Translations under genes and position numbers: made by a program | Shown: positions 54,273 through 64,000 of the stretch, piece by piece | Layout: every line of letters starts with the position of its first letter | Position numbering within the stretch: position 1 is the first letter of the stretch | Notes under the pieces: generated by a model | What the model saw: only the letters and a program-made list of their open reading frames with translations | The model's database searches: none | What the model was told of the DNA's origin: nothing | Assembly: GCA_963697205.1 (NCBI GenBank) | Contig: CAVONB010000010.1 | Span: 310,001-374,000, forward strand | Origin: CAVONB01 sp963697205 | GTDB taxonomy: Bacteria; Pseudomonadota; Alphaproteobacteria; Rhizobiales; Hyphomicrobiaceae | Length of the DNA stretch: 64,000 nucleotides | Direction: 5' to 3'

Positions 54273-55127
54273 TCAAATGGCCTTTGCGTCCCCGGTGGCC
54301 GCCGGCGCGGTCGTGCTGGTGGCACTGGTTGGGTCCTCCGCCACCGGCCCCGCGTCGATCGCCCGCCGGTAGAGGTGCCAGGTGGCATGGCCGATCACCG
54401 GCAGCACCACGATCAGGCCTACGAACACTGAGGCCAGCGACACCACGGTCAACAGCCCAATCAGGATGCACCACGCGATCATCGGCCCTGGGCTGGCCAA
54501 CACCAGCCGGACGCTGGTCACCATGGCGGTCACGAAATCGATGTCGCGGTCATAGAGCATCGGGAAGGAGACCACCGAGATCGAGAACACGAACAGTGCG
54601 ATCAGCGCACCCACCACGTTGCCCAGGAACAGAAAGACCAGACCCGTCGGCGTGGTGAAGATCGTGGTCAGCAGGTCGGGCCCGAACGAGCTGAAGCCCA
54701 TGAACGCGAAGAACAAAAAGGCCGCGATGTCCATCCACAGCACCAGCGCGAAGCCCGTCACCAGCGCCATCCAGCGAAGGTCGCGCTTGGCCGATCGGCC
54801 GATCGCGCCGAACACACCCGACCAGGACAGCGGCTTGCCGGTCTCCAATTGCTCGCTCACCGCGTAGAGGCCGACGACCGCAAACGGCGCGATGAGCGCA
54901 AACCCCATGGCCAGGGGGTAGGCGAGGAACGGCAGATCGAAGGTCCACAACAGCGCCAGCAGCAGCCACCCCGCCGCGGCATAAAGGAGGCCGAAGAACA
55001 GGCCGTATTTGGGGGCGGTCCGAAAATCCCTGAGCCCGGCCCCGATCACTTCCACCAGGTCCTCGAACGTGACCTTGCCGATACGTGCCGACGGCCGCGC
55101 CGCGCGCGAGCGATCCGATTGGGACAT
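54273..55127 (-). CDS. DUF2189-family integral membrane protein
   Basis: A 284-residue membrane protein with six or so hydrophobic helices. The N-terminal soluble segment precedes the APKYGLFFGLLYAAAGWLL helix. Characteristic family segments are YPLAMGFALIAPFAVVGLYAVSEQLETG and FPMLYDRDIDFVTAMVTSV. DUF2189 proteins resemble permease-like or cytochrome-oxidase-associated membrane proteins, with no proven function. It is divergent from ppk2 over about 225 bp and upstream of the helicase gene on the same strand. Confidence 0.85.
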   Translation of the reverse strand: MSQSDRSRAARPSARIGKVTFEDLVEVIGAGLRDFRTAPKYGLFFGLLYAAAGWLLLALLWTFDLPFLAYPLAMGFALIAPFAVVGLYAVSEQLETGKPLSWSGVFGAIGRSAKRDLRWMALVTGFALVLWMDIAAFLFFAFMGFSSFGPDLLTTIFTTPTGLVFLFLGNVVGALIALFVFSISVVSFPMLYDRDIDFVTAMVTSVRLVLASPGPMIAWCILIGLLTVVSLASVFVGLIVVLPVIGHATWHLYRRAIDAGPVAEDPTSATSTTAPAATGDAKAI

Positions 55128-55353
55128 GGACCTGCCTCCTCCGCCGCTTCAGTCGTCTCGGATCGCAGCCTCTCGCGGGCCACCTTTTTTCCCTCCGTTA
55201 GCCGAACTTTGCGAAAGCCGGCCTGTCATTGATCCAGGTCAATGTCCTCCACCGTCTGGCGACCTTCAGTCCTATGACGCACGAGTGACAACTGAACGGC
55301 TGCCGCGCGAGGGCTCGTTTCGGGCTGGAAGCGCCGTGCCGAGGGAGAACGCC

Positions 55354-56457
55354 ATGGTCAAGCGCCGCACGAGTGGCACCGAGACGCCGTCGTCCGAGGT
55401 CACGCAGGGCGCGACGGCGGCAGCCGTGAGCGAGACCGCATCGGCAACGCAGGTCGTCGAGGACAACGCGACGGAAAACCCGCAGCCGGCCGCGCCGCCG
55501 GCATTGGAGGCTTCGACGGCCGACGCGCACGCCAACGGCGCAGCCGACGGCCAGCCGGCCGTCGTCTCAAGGCTCTCGCTGGCCGAGAAGCGCCGCAATC
55601 CCGATGCCATCCGGCGGGCGTTCGAAACGGGCGTCTACCCCTACGAGACGCGCATTCGCACCAAGGACTACGAGCAGCATATGGAGGAGCTGCAAGTCGA
55701 GCTCCTCAAGGCGCAGCGCTGGATCAAGGAGACCGGCGAGCGCGTTGTCATCCTGTTCGAGGGCCGCGATGCCGCGGGCAAGGGCGGCACCATCAAGCGT
55801 TTCATGGAGCATCTCAACCCGCGCGGCGCTCGCGTTATCGCGCTCGAAAAGCCCTCCGAGCGCGAGAAATCCCAGTGGTATTTCCAGCGCTACGTCGAGC
55901 ATCTGCCAGCCGCTGGGGAAGTCGTGTTCTTCGATCGCTCCTGGTACAACCGTGCCGGCGTCGAGCGCGTGATGAACTTCTGCACGCCCAACGACTATCT
56001 GGAGTTCATGCGCCAATGTCCCGAACTCGAGCGCATGCTCGTGCGCTCCGGCCTGCGGCTCTACAAGTACTGGTTTTCCGTCACGCGCGAAGAGCAGCGT
56101 CGGCGCTTCACCGCGCGGCAGTCCGATCCGTTGAAGCAGTGGAAGCTGTCGCCGATCGACGTCGCCTCGCTCGACAAGTGGGACGCCTACACCGAGGCCA
56201 AGGAGGCGATGTTCTTTTATACCGACACCGCCGACGCGCCCTGGACGATCATCAAGTCCGACGACAAGAAGCGTGCCCGCCTCAACGCCATGCAGCACTT
56301 CCTGTCCAGCCTCGATTACCCCAACAAGGTGCGCTCCGTCGTGCGCGGCCCCGACCCGCTTATCGTCGGCTCCTCGGCCCACGTCATCGGTCGCGACGAG
56401 CACATCCTCGGCAAGACGCTGCATCCTGAAAAGCGCCGCAACGCGCCCGGCGAATAG
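55354..56457 (+). CDS. ppk2: Polyphosphate kinase 2 (class I-type, single domain)
   Basis: Uses polyphosphate to phosphorylate nucleoside diphosphates (or the reverse). A 367-residue protein: a low-complexity N-terminal ~75 residues, then the kinase domain with Walker A GRDAAGKGGTIK (Lys143), the LNPRGARVIALEKPS lid region, Walker B FFDRSWYNRAG, and DPLKQWKLSPID. AGGGAGAAC precedes the ATG at 55354, which was preferred to the long open frame upstream. ADP or GDP preference cannot be read from the sequence. It is divergent from the DUF2189 gene. Confidence 0.93.
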   Translation: MVKRRTSGTETPSSEVTQGATAAAVSETASATQVVEDNATENPQPAAPPALEASTADAHANGAADGQPAVVSRLSLAEKRRNPDAIRRAFETGVYPYETRIRTKDYEQHMEELQVELLKAQRWIKETGERVVILFEGRDAAGKGGTIKRFMEHLNPRGARVIALEKPSEREKSQWYFQRYVEHLPAAGEVVFFDRSWYNRAGVERVMNFCTPNDYLEFMRQCPELERMLVRSGLRLYKYWFSVTREEQRRRFTARQSDPLKQWKLSPIDVASLDKWDAYTEAKEAMFFYTDTADAPWTIIKSDDKKRARLNAMQHFLSSLDYPNKVRSVVRGPDPLIVGSSAHVIGRDEHILGKTLHPEKRRNAPGE

Positions 56458-56619
56458 GGCGCGCCCACGCCATCGGCGCGGCCGTCCCGCCGCCCCTGTC
56501 GGTCCGGCCGTCCACATCGGCGGCCGCACGCCGCGCATGCGGTGTGCGCAGCCATCCCGACTCACCTATGGTGCCCCCGCAGTGCGCGTGATCCGACCGT
56601 CCGCCAGGGGAGGGCAGCG

Positions 56620-58434
56620 ATGAGCTTGCTCTATCGCATCGTTTACGCCGCACATGCCAACGGCACTCATCACAAGCTCGCGCTCGATGCCGTCGCGGCG
56701 CTGTCGGTGCCGGCGGCGGACGCCTGGCAAAAGCTCTTCCTGGCCAACGCCGAAGGCTATCTGACGGGCGCCAAGGACCCTGACAAGGTCTTCAAGGATT
56801 TCAAGAACCACGTCCTCCACGTCGGCGACGACTACTGGGGCGGCGCGATCGGCAAGGTCGACGAATGGTACCGCACCACCGTCGATCGCCTGGCCGCCGG
56901 CCAGTGGCCCGAGGCCGTCTATGCCGCGGGCGTGCTCAGCCACTACTACACCGACCCCATTCATCCCTTTCACACCGCCCAGTCGGAAGCCGAGAACTCG
57001 ATCCACCGCGCCGCGGAGTGGAGCATCAACCGCTCCTACGACCAGCTCGCCCGCATCGGCGCCGGCTCGAACCGGCGCCTGCCCGTCGAGGTCAAGGACG
57101 GCGACGGCTGGCTGCGCGATCTCGTCTGCGCAGGCGCCGAGCTGTCCCACGCGCAGTATGAAAAGCTGATCGCCCACTATGATATCCACAAGGGCGTGGT
57201 CGATCCCCCGGCGGGCCTCGACATGCTGGCCCAGGCCCTCGTCGCCGATCTCATCGATTATGCCGGGCGCAGCTTCGCCGTCATCCTCGATCGCGCGATC
57301 GCCGAATTCAAGGCCGCCCCGCCGTCCGTTTCGCTGACCGTCGAGACGTTCCTGGCGACGGTCAAGATCCCCAAGAAGTGGATTGCCAAGAAGCTCGCCA
57401 ATGCCGAGGACCGTCGCGTCGTCGAGGCGATGTACGACGAGCTGCGCACGACCGGCCGCGTCGACCAGACCTTGCCCGAGGACGACCGCACGGTGAGCGA
57501 TCTCTACGCTGCCGAAGTGCTCGCCCCGCGCCGGGCGGCCCGCGATTCCAAGCGCGCCGCCCTGGTTGGCGCGACGACGCCACGCCCAGCGTCTCGCGAG
57601 CCTGAGCCAAGACCCCAGGTCCATGAGGCCCCGGCCGCCGCGCCCGCGCCCTCGCTCGCCGCGCGATTGGATCGCGTCGCGCCGTCCGCCGTGCCCGCCA
57701 TCGACCGCGAGACGTCGCAATCGGAGGGAATGCGCGCAACGTCAGCGCCAGGGCAAGCATCTGCGCCCGCCGCCGCGACGACGACGTCGGTACCCCCTGC
57801 GGGCCAGTCGCCGGCGCCGAAGTCTCCAGTTGAAGCGACCGCTGTCCAAGCGCCACCTCCAAAACCGCCGGCAGTGGCATCGACCCCAACCCCAACCCCA
57901 ACCCCAACTCCGACCCCATCACGAGCACCAGCCCCGCCCCAGAGCCGGTCGCCCGTGCTCGCGCCACTTGACAGCGCGGAGGCTGATCGGCCTGCACCGC
58001 GCGAGCCGCGCATCTACCTCGCTGCCGGCGATCCACTGGAAGCCGCGCCGTCTATCGGGCCGAAAGGCGCAGAGCGCTTTGCGAGCTTCGGCATCAAGAC
58101 GGTTGCCGACTTCCTGGCCGGCGACGCCAAGACGATCGCCGACAAGCTCGCCGTTCGCCAGGTCACGCCTGAAGTCATCGCAAGCTGGCAGGCCCAGGCT
58201 CGCCTCGTAATGGGCGTGCCCGGTCTGCGCGGCACGCACGCGCAACTCTTGTGCGGTGCAGGTTTGAGAACCGTGCAAGCGATCGCGTCGGCCGATAGCG
58301 ATGCGGTGTGCGCGGCGGTGCTGAAGTATGCGACCTCGCCTGAAGGACAGCGTCTGCTGCGCGACGGCCCGCCGCCCGATGTCGCACGCATCAAGTCATG
58401 GTGTGACAGCGCACGCGCGGCGCTGGCAGCGTAG
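56620..58434 (+). CDS. Zinc-dependent phospholipase C-like / DUF4332 fusion protein
   Basis: A 604-residue protein with three parts. Residues 1-300 form an alpha-helical domain like zinc-dependent phospholipase C/S1 nuclease, with candidate metal ligands in ANGTHHKLALD, LSHYYTDPIHPFH and the NSIHRAAEW helix. A proline/alanine/threonine-rich linker (about 330-470) includes a (TP)n run. Residues about 470-600 are a DUF4332 helix-hairpin-helix-rich domain (SIGPKGAERFASFGIKTVADF). AGGGGAGGG lies before the ATG at 56620. No signal peptide is seen, so export is unlikely. The substrate is unknown; the fusion is uncommon in my experience. Confidence 0.8.
   Translation: MSLLYRIVYAAHANGTHHKLALDAVAALSVPAADAWQKLFLANAEGYLTGAKDPDKVFKDFKNHVLHVGDDYWGGAIGKVDEWYRTTVDRLAAGQWPEAVYAAGVLSHYYTDPIHPFHTAQSEAENSIHRAAEWSINRSYDQLARIGAGSNRRLPVEVKDGDGWLRDLVCAGAELSHAQYEKLIAHYDIHKGVVDPPAGLDMLAQALVADLIDYAGRSFAVILDRAIAEFKAAPPSVSLTVETFLATVKIPKKWIAKKLANAEDRRVVEAMYDELRTTGRVDQTLPEDDRTVSDLYAAEVLAPRRAARDSKRAALVGATTPRPASREPEPRPQVHEAPAAAPAPSLAARLDRVAPSAVPAIDRETSQSEGMRATSAPGQASAPAAATTTSVPPAGQSPAPKSPVEATAVQAPPPKPPAVASTPTPTPTPTPTPSRAPAPPQSRSPVLAPLDSAEADRPAPREPRIYLAAGDPLEAAPSIGPKGAERFASFGIKTVADFLAGDAKTIADKLAVRQVTPEVIASWQAQARLVMGVPGLRGTHAQLLCGAGLRTVQAIASADSDAVCAAVLKYATSPEGQRLLRDGPPPDVARIKSWCDSARAALAA
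57883..57918. repeat. Hexanucleotide microsatellite ACCCCA inside the fusion gene
   Basis: Four perfect ACCCCA copies (57883-57906) are followed by two degenerate ones. They encode a threonine-proline run in the linker. Because the unit is 6 bp, length changes keep the frame and would only lengthen or shorten the linker. Confidence 0.75.
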
Positions 58435-58496
58435 TGCTCGCCGCCACGTGGCCACGACACATTGTGCGCCATGCAATCCCTTCGCCTTGACGCGCC

Positions 58497-58973
58497 TCAG
58501 CGCGCCCTGAGCGTCATCGAAGCGATGCCCGCGGCGATGTTGAGCCCCTGCTGCGATTGCACGCTCAACGGCTGGAGCACGATCGAGTTCGACGATCCAC
58601 CGACCAGCGCGTTGGCGCCGATCCCCACGCCGACCGTCGCCTCGCCCGAGACGCCGCCGTAGGTGCCCGCCAGCGACCGGGCTGGCAGCGCCGACGTCGA
58701 GGCAAGTACGGCCCACGCGAGCGTCGACACGTTCGTCACGCCGACATCGATGCCGAACTTGGAGATCGAGCCGGTGTAGCTCTCCCGCTTGCCCTGGTGC
58801 TCGAAGGTGCAGGACAGATCCTTTGTCGAGCCGAACACGAAACCGGCGCCGCCAGCCACCCGGCACGTCAGCACGCCTGCCTCCATCCGCGACGGACCTT
58901 GCGCGCCCACTGTCGACGCGCCCGCCAGCGCGAGGAGTGCCGCGAGCCCGATGCGTGCCATGCGTCCTGCCAT
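58497..58973 (-). CDS. DUF992-family exported protein
   Basis: A 158-residue protein with a signal peptide (MAGRMARIGLAALLALAGA, cleavage near VGA-QGP). The DUF992 pattern follows: AGVLTCRVAGGAGFVFGS, DLSCTF, YTGSISKFGIDVGVT, and a glycine-rich C-terminal half with GGVSGEATVGVGIGANAL. DUF992 proteins are alphaproteobacterial periplasmic or envelope proteins without known function. GGAG stands 6 bp before the ATG at 58973, so that start is preferred to the one six bases upstream. Confidence 0.82.
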   Translation of the reverse strand: MAGRMARIGLAALLALAGASTVGAQGPSRMEAGVLTCRVAGGAGFVFGSTKDLSCTFEHQGKRESYTGSISKFGIDVGVTNVSTLAWAVLASTSALPARSLAGTYGGVSGEATVGVGIGANALVGGSSNSIVLQPLSVQSQQGLNIAAGIASMTLRAR

Positions 58974-59119
58974 ATCCATCTCCTCTCGGCATGCGTCGCC
59001 GCGCTTGGGCGTCGCCCCTGATCTGGCGTAAGGCTAGCGACATCGGCGCGCGCCACCTTGCGCGCGCTCAAATGTCAGCGCGCGGACATGTGCGGATCAA
59101 TGGCGCGTGGCGGCCTTCT

Positions 59120-59845
59120 TTACCGGCCCTTTCCCCACATCGTGCGCATGCGCGGCCAGGGTGCGGGCCGAAGGAAGTGCGTCAACGAGCCGGCGACCCA
59201 GCTCTGATGGGCAGCGACGAAGTCCTGCCAGGCGGGGTCGGCATTGAGCGCGGCGCGATGCTTCTGCGCCTCCGCGACCGAGGCATAGCCGCGGTACTGG
59301 ATCACGCGATGAATGCGCCCGATCAGCGTGAAAAGCGTGCCGACGCGATGCGGCGCATCGATCGGATGGGCGATGATGTTGTGGGCCTCGCATGCCGCCC
59401 AGAAGGCCGGCAATCCGCCCGGCAGCAGATCCAGGATCGTTTCCGTCACGCACATGTTGGCGACGTCCTTGGACGCCGCCGCAGCAGCGGCCTCCGGCAG
59501 CGTCGGCGGGCTCGCGGTCAGGTGCAGTGCCAGATCCGTGACCGGCGCCGGAGGCGCGATGAAGAAGCCGTTTTCCTGTTGCAGCATGCAGGTGCGCACG
59601 AGCCGGAAATACTCTGGGTTCTGCGTCGCGTAGTACTTCTCGTAAGCCCCGCGCCAATGGTCGAGCGACTGGAACTTGTAGAGCTGGATGATCTGGTCCG
59701 AGGGGCCCGCGATCGTCGAGAAGTAGGACAGGTTGTGGTCGAGCACGACACCGTAGATGTCCGGCGTGTTCCACTCCTCCTGGGCCTGCCAGAATTTCTC
59801 GATCATGCCGGGGCGAAATGTATAGGCGCGCCGTTCGAAGACCAT
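59120..59845 (-). CDS. NIPSNAP-family protein (two ferredoxin-like repeats)
   Basis: A 241-residue dimeric alpha-beta-barrel protein made of two NIPSNAP-like halves. The first has ERRAYTFRPGMIEKFW and LYKFQSLDHWRGAYEKYY. The second has ETILDLLPGGLPAFWAACEAH and RYRGYASVAEAQKH-type helices. No catalytic role is known for the family; some relatives are small oxygenase- or isomerase-like enzymes. It is divergent from the glycosidase-like gene over about 110 bp. Confidence 0.82.
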   Translation of the reverse strand: MVFERRAYTFRPGMIEKFWQAQEEWNTPDIYGVVLDHNLSYFSTIAGPSDQIIQLYKFQSLDHWRGAYEKYYATQNPEYFRLVRTCMLQQENGFFIAPPAPVTDLALHLTASPPTLPEAAAAAASKDVANMCVTETILDLLPGGLPAFWAACEAHNIIAHPIDAPHRVGTLFTLIGRIHRVIQYRGYASVAEAQKHRAALNADPAWQDFVAAHQSWVAGSLTHFLRPAPWPRMRTMWGKGR

Positions 59846-59955
59846 CTTTGGGCTCCCTGGTCCTGTTGCCGCCGCGGAGCAGCCTTCTTACTTTCGCCAG
59901 CCTCCGTCGGCATGCTGAGATACGATACCAACGCGGCCGGAGGGGCGAAAGAGGC

Positions 59956-60720
59956 ATGACGGCGGGAATGCGAATTGGAATTGCGGTTGCGCTCGTCCTC
60001 GCGGCGGTCGGGACACCGCAGGTGCAGGCTGTCGCGCCCGCGGCCCAGAAATCCTGCGCTCAGAGCAATTTCGAGGGCCACCGCATCACGGTTTGCGCGT
60101 TCGACGCCGCCCGCGCCCGTGTGCAGCTCTTCCACGCTGACCGTCAAGGCAATGTGCTCGGTGACTTTTCCGCCGTCGTGCGCGAGAGCAAGCGACAAGG
60201 CACGACCCTGCGCTTTGCCATGAACGCCGGAATGTATCACGCCGACCGCGCCCCGGTCGGCCTCTACGTCGAGGACGGCCGCCGCATCCGCCCGCTGGTC
60301 ACGGGAAGGGGCAAGGGCAACTTTTCCATGCTGCCCAACGGGGTCTTCTTCGTCGACCGCAACGGCGCCGGCGTGATGGAGACACGCGCCTATCGCAAGA
60401 GCCGCATTCGTCCGCAGCATGCGACCCAGTCCGGCCCCATGCTCGTGATCGAAGGCCGCCTGCACCCGCGCTTTCGCGCCAGGAGCGACAACAGGAAGAT
60501 CCGCAACGGCGTCGGTGTCTCGCGCGATCGCAAGCGGCTGTGGTTCGCCATCGCCGACGATCCCGTCAACTTTCATACCTTCGCGCGCTTTTTCCGCGAC
60601 CGCCTCGGCGCGCGCAATGCGCTTTATCTCGACGGCTCCATCTCGCGCCTCTATGCGCCCGAGATCGGTCGCGAGGATTTCGGCATGCCGATGGGACCGA
60701 TCGTCGGCATTGTGGACTGA
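59956..60720 (+). CDS. Phosphodiester glycosidase family protein (NAGPA domain)
   Basis: A 254-residue exported protein. A signal peptide (TAGMRIGIAVALVLAAVG, cleavage near QAV/APA) leads into the NAGPA-type domain, with RFAMNAGMYHADRAPVGLYVEDG, the NGVFFVDRNG strand, ATQSGPMLVIEGR, and the C-terminal NALYLDGSISRLYAP region. The family includes the human uncovering enzyme (alpha-GlcNAc phosphodiester glycosidase) and bacterial proteins of unclear substrate. The start at 59956 was chosen to begin the signal peptide. The MmcQ/YjbR gene follows 5 bp after the stop, so the two are co-transcribed. Confidence 0.85.
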   Translation: MTAGMRIGIAVALVLAAVGTPQVQAVAPAAQKSCAQSNFEGHRITVCAFDAARARVQLFHADRQGNVLGDFSAVVRESKRQGTTLRFAMNAGMYHADRAPVGLYVEDGRRIRPLVTGRGKGNFSMLPNGVFFVDRNGAGVMETRAYRKSRIRPQHATQSGPMLVIEGRLHPRFRARSDNRKIRNGVGVSRDRKRLWFAIADDPVNFHTFARFFRDRLGARNALYLDGSISRLYAPEIGREDFGMPMGPIVGIVD

Positions 60721-60725
60721 GTCGC

Positions 60726-61100
60726 ATGACGCTCGACCAATACGACGCCTTCTGCCGCTCGCTCCCCGCCACGACCAAGGTCGTCCAGTGGGGCGGCGCA
60801 CACGTCTGGAAGGTCGGCGCCAAGGTGTTCGCCATCGCCTGGCCCGACGACGACGACCCCGGGCCCACGGCCGACGTGCTCGTCACCTTCAAGGTGTCAC
60901 CCATGAGCTACGACCTGCTGAAGGAGATGCCGGGCTGCCGGCCGGCCCCCTACCTCGCCTCTCGCGGCATGAAGTGGATCCAGTGGACCGGCCCCGACAC
61001 GCTCGATGACGCCGCCCTGCGCGACTACGTCGCCGAAAGCCACCGCCTCGTCGCCGCCGGCTTGCCTAAGCACGTGCAGCGCGAGTTGGGGCTGATCTAG
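60726..61100 (+). CDS. MmcQ/YjbR-family protein
   Basis: A 124-residue protein of the CyaY-like-fold MmcQ/YjbR family, sometimes described as DNA-binding. It shows the family pattern TKVVQWGGAHVWKVGAKVFA near the N-terminus and GMKWIQW in the centre. The C-terminal LRDYVAESHRLVAAGLPK helix follows. Its function is not established. It lies immediately after the phosphodiester glycosidase gene. Confidence 0.85.
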   Translation: MTLDQYDAFCRSLPATTKVVQWGGAHVWKVGAKVFAIAWPDDDDPGPTADVLVTFKVSPMSYDLLKEMPGCRPAPYLASRGMKWIQWTGPDTLDDAALRDYVAESHRLVAAGLPKHVQRELGLI

Positions 61101-61340
61101 TGTTCCGGTTCCGACCCTTGCTTCCCGTTGCCGGGTGCTCGCGCGCAACTGGCCGCCCGGCCGGGCCGCCACGTTGCACTGCGATAGACCCGTGATCAGG
61201 CTGCCCGGCGCATCGGGTGGTTGTGCAAACGGGCAATGGCTGGATAAATCGGGGTCGGCCTCGCTCGCCAGGGCGCCCGCGATTCTCGCGCGCCGTCCCG
61301 CTGAGACCACGGCCGTCGTCGACCTTGGGAGCCCGGCCAC

Positions 61341-62348
61341 ATGACAACAGTTCTCTACCCGGAAGACCACTTCCCCAACGACCAGCTCGAGGCGGACGTC
61401 TTCGGTCCGGATGTCACCATACGCGCCCGCGCGGCCAAATCGATCGCCGAGCTCGACGACAAGGATTGCGCCGACGTCGACGGCCTGATGATCATGCGCC
61501 TCGCCGTCAGCCGCGCCGACATGGCCCGCTTCCCCAAGCTCAAGTGCATCGTGCGCATGGGCGTCGGCTACGACCGGCTCGACCGGGTCGCCGCGGCCGA
61601 ACGCAACATCTTGATCTGCAACGTCCCCGACTACGGCACGACGGAGGTCGCCGACCACGCCATCGCACTGGCGCTCAGCTTGCGGCGCGGCATTCTCCAC
61701 TATCACGACACACAGCGCGCGAGCCCGCCCGCTCCCTGGAAGCCCGTCACGACGGGCATGCTGGTGCGCCGCGCCGGCGTTCAGACCTTCGGCGTCGTTG
61801 GCCTCGGGCGCATCGGCACTGCGGCCGCGCTGCGCGCCAAGGCGCTGGGCTTCCGCGTCGCCTTCTTCGATCCCCACCTGCTGAACGGCGCGGAGCTGGC
61901 GATCGGCGTCGACCGCGCGCGCACCCTGGAGGCGTTGCTCGAGGAGACGGACGTCCTGTCGATCCACGCACCGCTGACGCGCGAGACGCGCGGCCTGATC
62001 GGCGGCAAGGAGCTGGCGCGCCTGAAGCCGGGCGCCGTCCTCGTCAACACTGCGCGCGGCGGTATCGTCGACCTCGACGGCGTCTACGATGCGCTGAAGA
62101 GCGGCCATCTCGCCGCCGCCGGCCTCGATGTCGCCCCCGTCGAGCCGCCCGTCGATCCCGTCCACAAGCTGATGGCCGCCTACCGCGCGCGCGAGCCGTG
62201 GCTCACCGGACGCCTCGTCTTCACGCCGCACGCCGCGTTCTATTCGCCCCAAGCCGAGCACGACACCCGCGTCAAGGGGGCCGAAACGATGCGTGCCGCC
62301 CTGCTGTCCAACAAGCCGCAGAACGTCATCACGCCCGACATGGATTGA
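61341..62348 (+). CDS. D-isomer-specific 2-hydroxyacid dehydrogenase (CtBP-like)
   Basis: A 335-residue NAD-dependent dehydrogenase. The substrate-binding half contains IVRMGVGYDRLD, and the NAD-binding half has GVVGLGRIGTAAALRAKALGF. Catalytic residues are the arginine in NTARGGIVD and the histidine in FTPHAAFYS; an acidic residue between them is expected near APVEPP. The arrangement matches C-terminal-binding-protein-type 2-hydroxyacid dehydrogenases. The substrate is unknown. It is not obviously linked to the thiamine gene downstream; the riboswitch begins 128 bp after its stop. Confidence 0.9.
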   Translation: MTTVLYPEDHFPNDQLEADVFGPDVTIRARAAKSIAELDDKDCADVDGLMIMRLAVSRADMARFPKLKCIVRMGVGYDRLDRVAAAERNILICNVPDYGTTEVADHAIALALSLRRGILHYHDTQRASPPAPWKPVTTGMLVRRAGVQTFGVVGLGRIGTAAALRAKALGFRVAFFDPHLLNGAELAIGVDRARTLEALLEETDVLSIHAPLTRETRGLIGGKELARLKPGAVLVNTARGGIVDLDGVYDALKSGHLAAAGLDVAPVEPPVDPVHKLMAAYRAREPWLTGRLVFTPHAAFYSPQAEHDTRVKGAETMRAALLSNKPQNVITPDMD

Positions 62349-62475
62349 GCACGTTGGCTCGGCCTGAGTGTCGGACAATCGGGGCAGCCCAGTTGCCCCT
62401 TGGGGGCGGAGCACGCGAGGCAGCCGTCCCGCGCGCCCCTTGCAATCCCGTCACTGGCGCGTCACATTGACGTCA
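62349..62475 (+). other. Intergenic region before the riboswitch
   Basis: About 125 bp between the dehydrogenase and the TPP riboswitch. It presumably holds the thiC promoter, but no confident -35/-10 pair is visible in this GC-rich stretch. Confidence 0.4.
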
Positions 62476-62567
62476 GTTCCGAGGGGGGCCGGCGGGTGCC
62501 GGCTGAGACCGCCCAAATCCGGGCAGCCACCCTTAGAACCTGATCCGGGTCATGCCGGCGAAGGGAC
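62476..62567 (+). ncRNA. TPP riboswitch (THI element)
   Basis: The thiamine-pyrophosphate aptamer is recognisable by its core strings: GGGTGCCGGCTGAGA, then ACCCTTAGAACCTGATCCGG, then GTCATGCCGGCGAAGGGA (spaced as expected). The outer P1 helix pairs GTTCC at 62476-62480 with GGGAC at 62563-62567. It lies upstream of thiC, its usual target, and should lower thiC expression when TPP is plentiful. The expression platform lies in the 215 nt between aptamer and start codon; I could not tell whether it acts on transcription or translation. Confidence 0.93.
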
Positions 62568-62782
62568 GGACACATCGCGACCGGTCGACGGTCCAGCCCC
62601 CGCCAGCAACTCCGGTTCAGTTCTGCGCCATGACGCCTGCATGGGCACGATCATGGGCCGCAAGCGCGGCCTGGCGCGTGCGCCGCCCCCGCGGAGGGCC
62701 CGTGCGCGCCGAGAACCTGGACGTCCCCTCGCGCTGCCGCGACAGCGCACGGATTAGCCCGTGAGCGAACCAGAGAGCAACG

Positions 62783-64000
<1,218 letters not shown>

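Noticed and set aside
57883..57918. Phase-variable switch from the ACCCCA repeat
   Set aside because: The unit is 6 bp, so copy-number change cannot alter the reading frame; only linker length could vary.

Overview
The window is high-GC (roughly two thirds G+C by eye) chromosomal DNA from an alphaproteobacterium, probably Hyphomicrobiales or a close relative. The evidence is the gene content (IalB-family protein, DUF992 protein, DUF721/DciA divergent from mutY, ETF-QO divergent from a type-4 uracil-DNA glycosylase with moaB nearby), the hrcA-grpE / dnaK-dnaJ arrangement, and an alphaproteobacterial-type LexA box (GTTC-N7-GTTC). I found no tRNA, rRNA, CRISPR array, insertion sequence or phage gene.

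Layout. 1-2.65 kb is the 3' part of an RND efflux permease. 2.8-19.6 kb is an uptake and catabolism region: a LysR regulator; a complete TRAP transporter (dctP-dctQ-dctM) followed without large gaps by a DapA-like aldolase, a variant SDR and a DadA-like FAD amino-acid oxidoreductase; two hydrolases (CocE/NonD-like and a serine alpha/beta hydrolase); a second TRAP system with two tandem near-identical binding proteins but one dctQ-dctM pair; and an LLM-class flavin monooxygenase. It ends in a 40-bp tandem repeat array. 19.9-24.5 kb holds DUF721/DciA and mutY (divergent), then a DegT-type sugar aminotransferase and a sugar-nucleotide epimerase-like protein. 24.6-28.3 kb (minus strand) is a three-subunit molybdenum hydroxylase operon, with a PfkB-family sugar kinase behind it.

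29.9-34.8 kb is a tight trehalose operon: otsB, a GH15 glucosidase/trehalase-like enzyme, otsA and glucokinase. Together these could make trehalose, split it and rephosphorylate the glucose. 34.9-39 kb holds ETF-QO (frameshifted), uracil-DNA glycosylase, a GyrI-like protein and moaB. 39-43.7 kb holds a membrane protein, two glycosyltransferase-like proteins flanking a Tat-exported metallo-hydrolase, and a SplB-like radical SAM protein behind a LexA box. 43.8-49.5 kb is the heat-shock block hrcA, grpE, dnaK, dnaJ. 49.9-61.1 kb is a mixed set: IalB-like protein, fatty acid desaturase, DEAD-box helicase, DUF2189 membrane protein, polyphosphate kinase 2, a phospholipase C-like/DUF4332 fusion, DUF992, NIPSNAP, a phosphodiester glycosidase-like protein and MmcQ/YjbR. 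The window closes with a 2-hydroxyacid dehydrogenase and a TPP riboswitch leading into thiC, which runs off the end.

Data quality. Five genes to the right of 34.8 kb (ETF-QO, dnaJ, desaturase, helicase, thiC) are broken by single-base indels, mostly one extra base in GC-rich sequence, while the left half is clean. Reading through each indel restores well-conserved proteins, so assembly or sequencing error is more likely than real gene decay.
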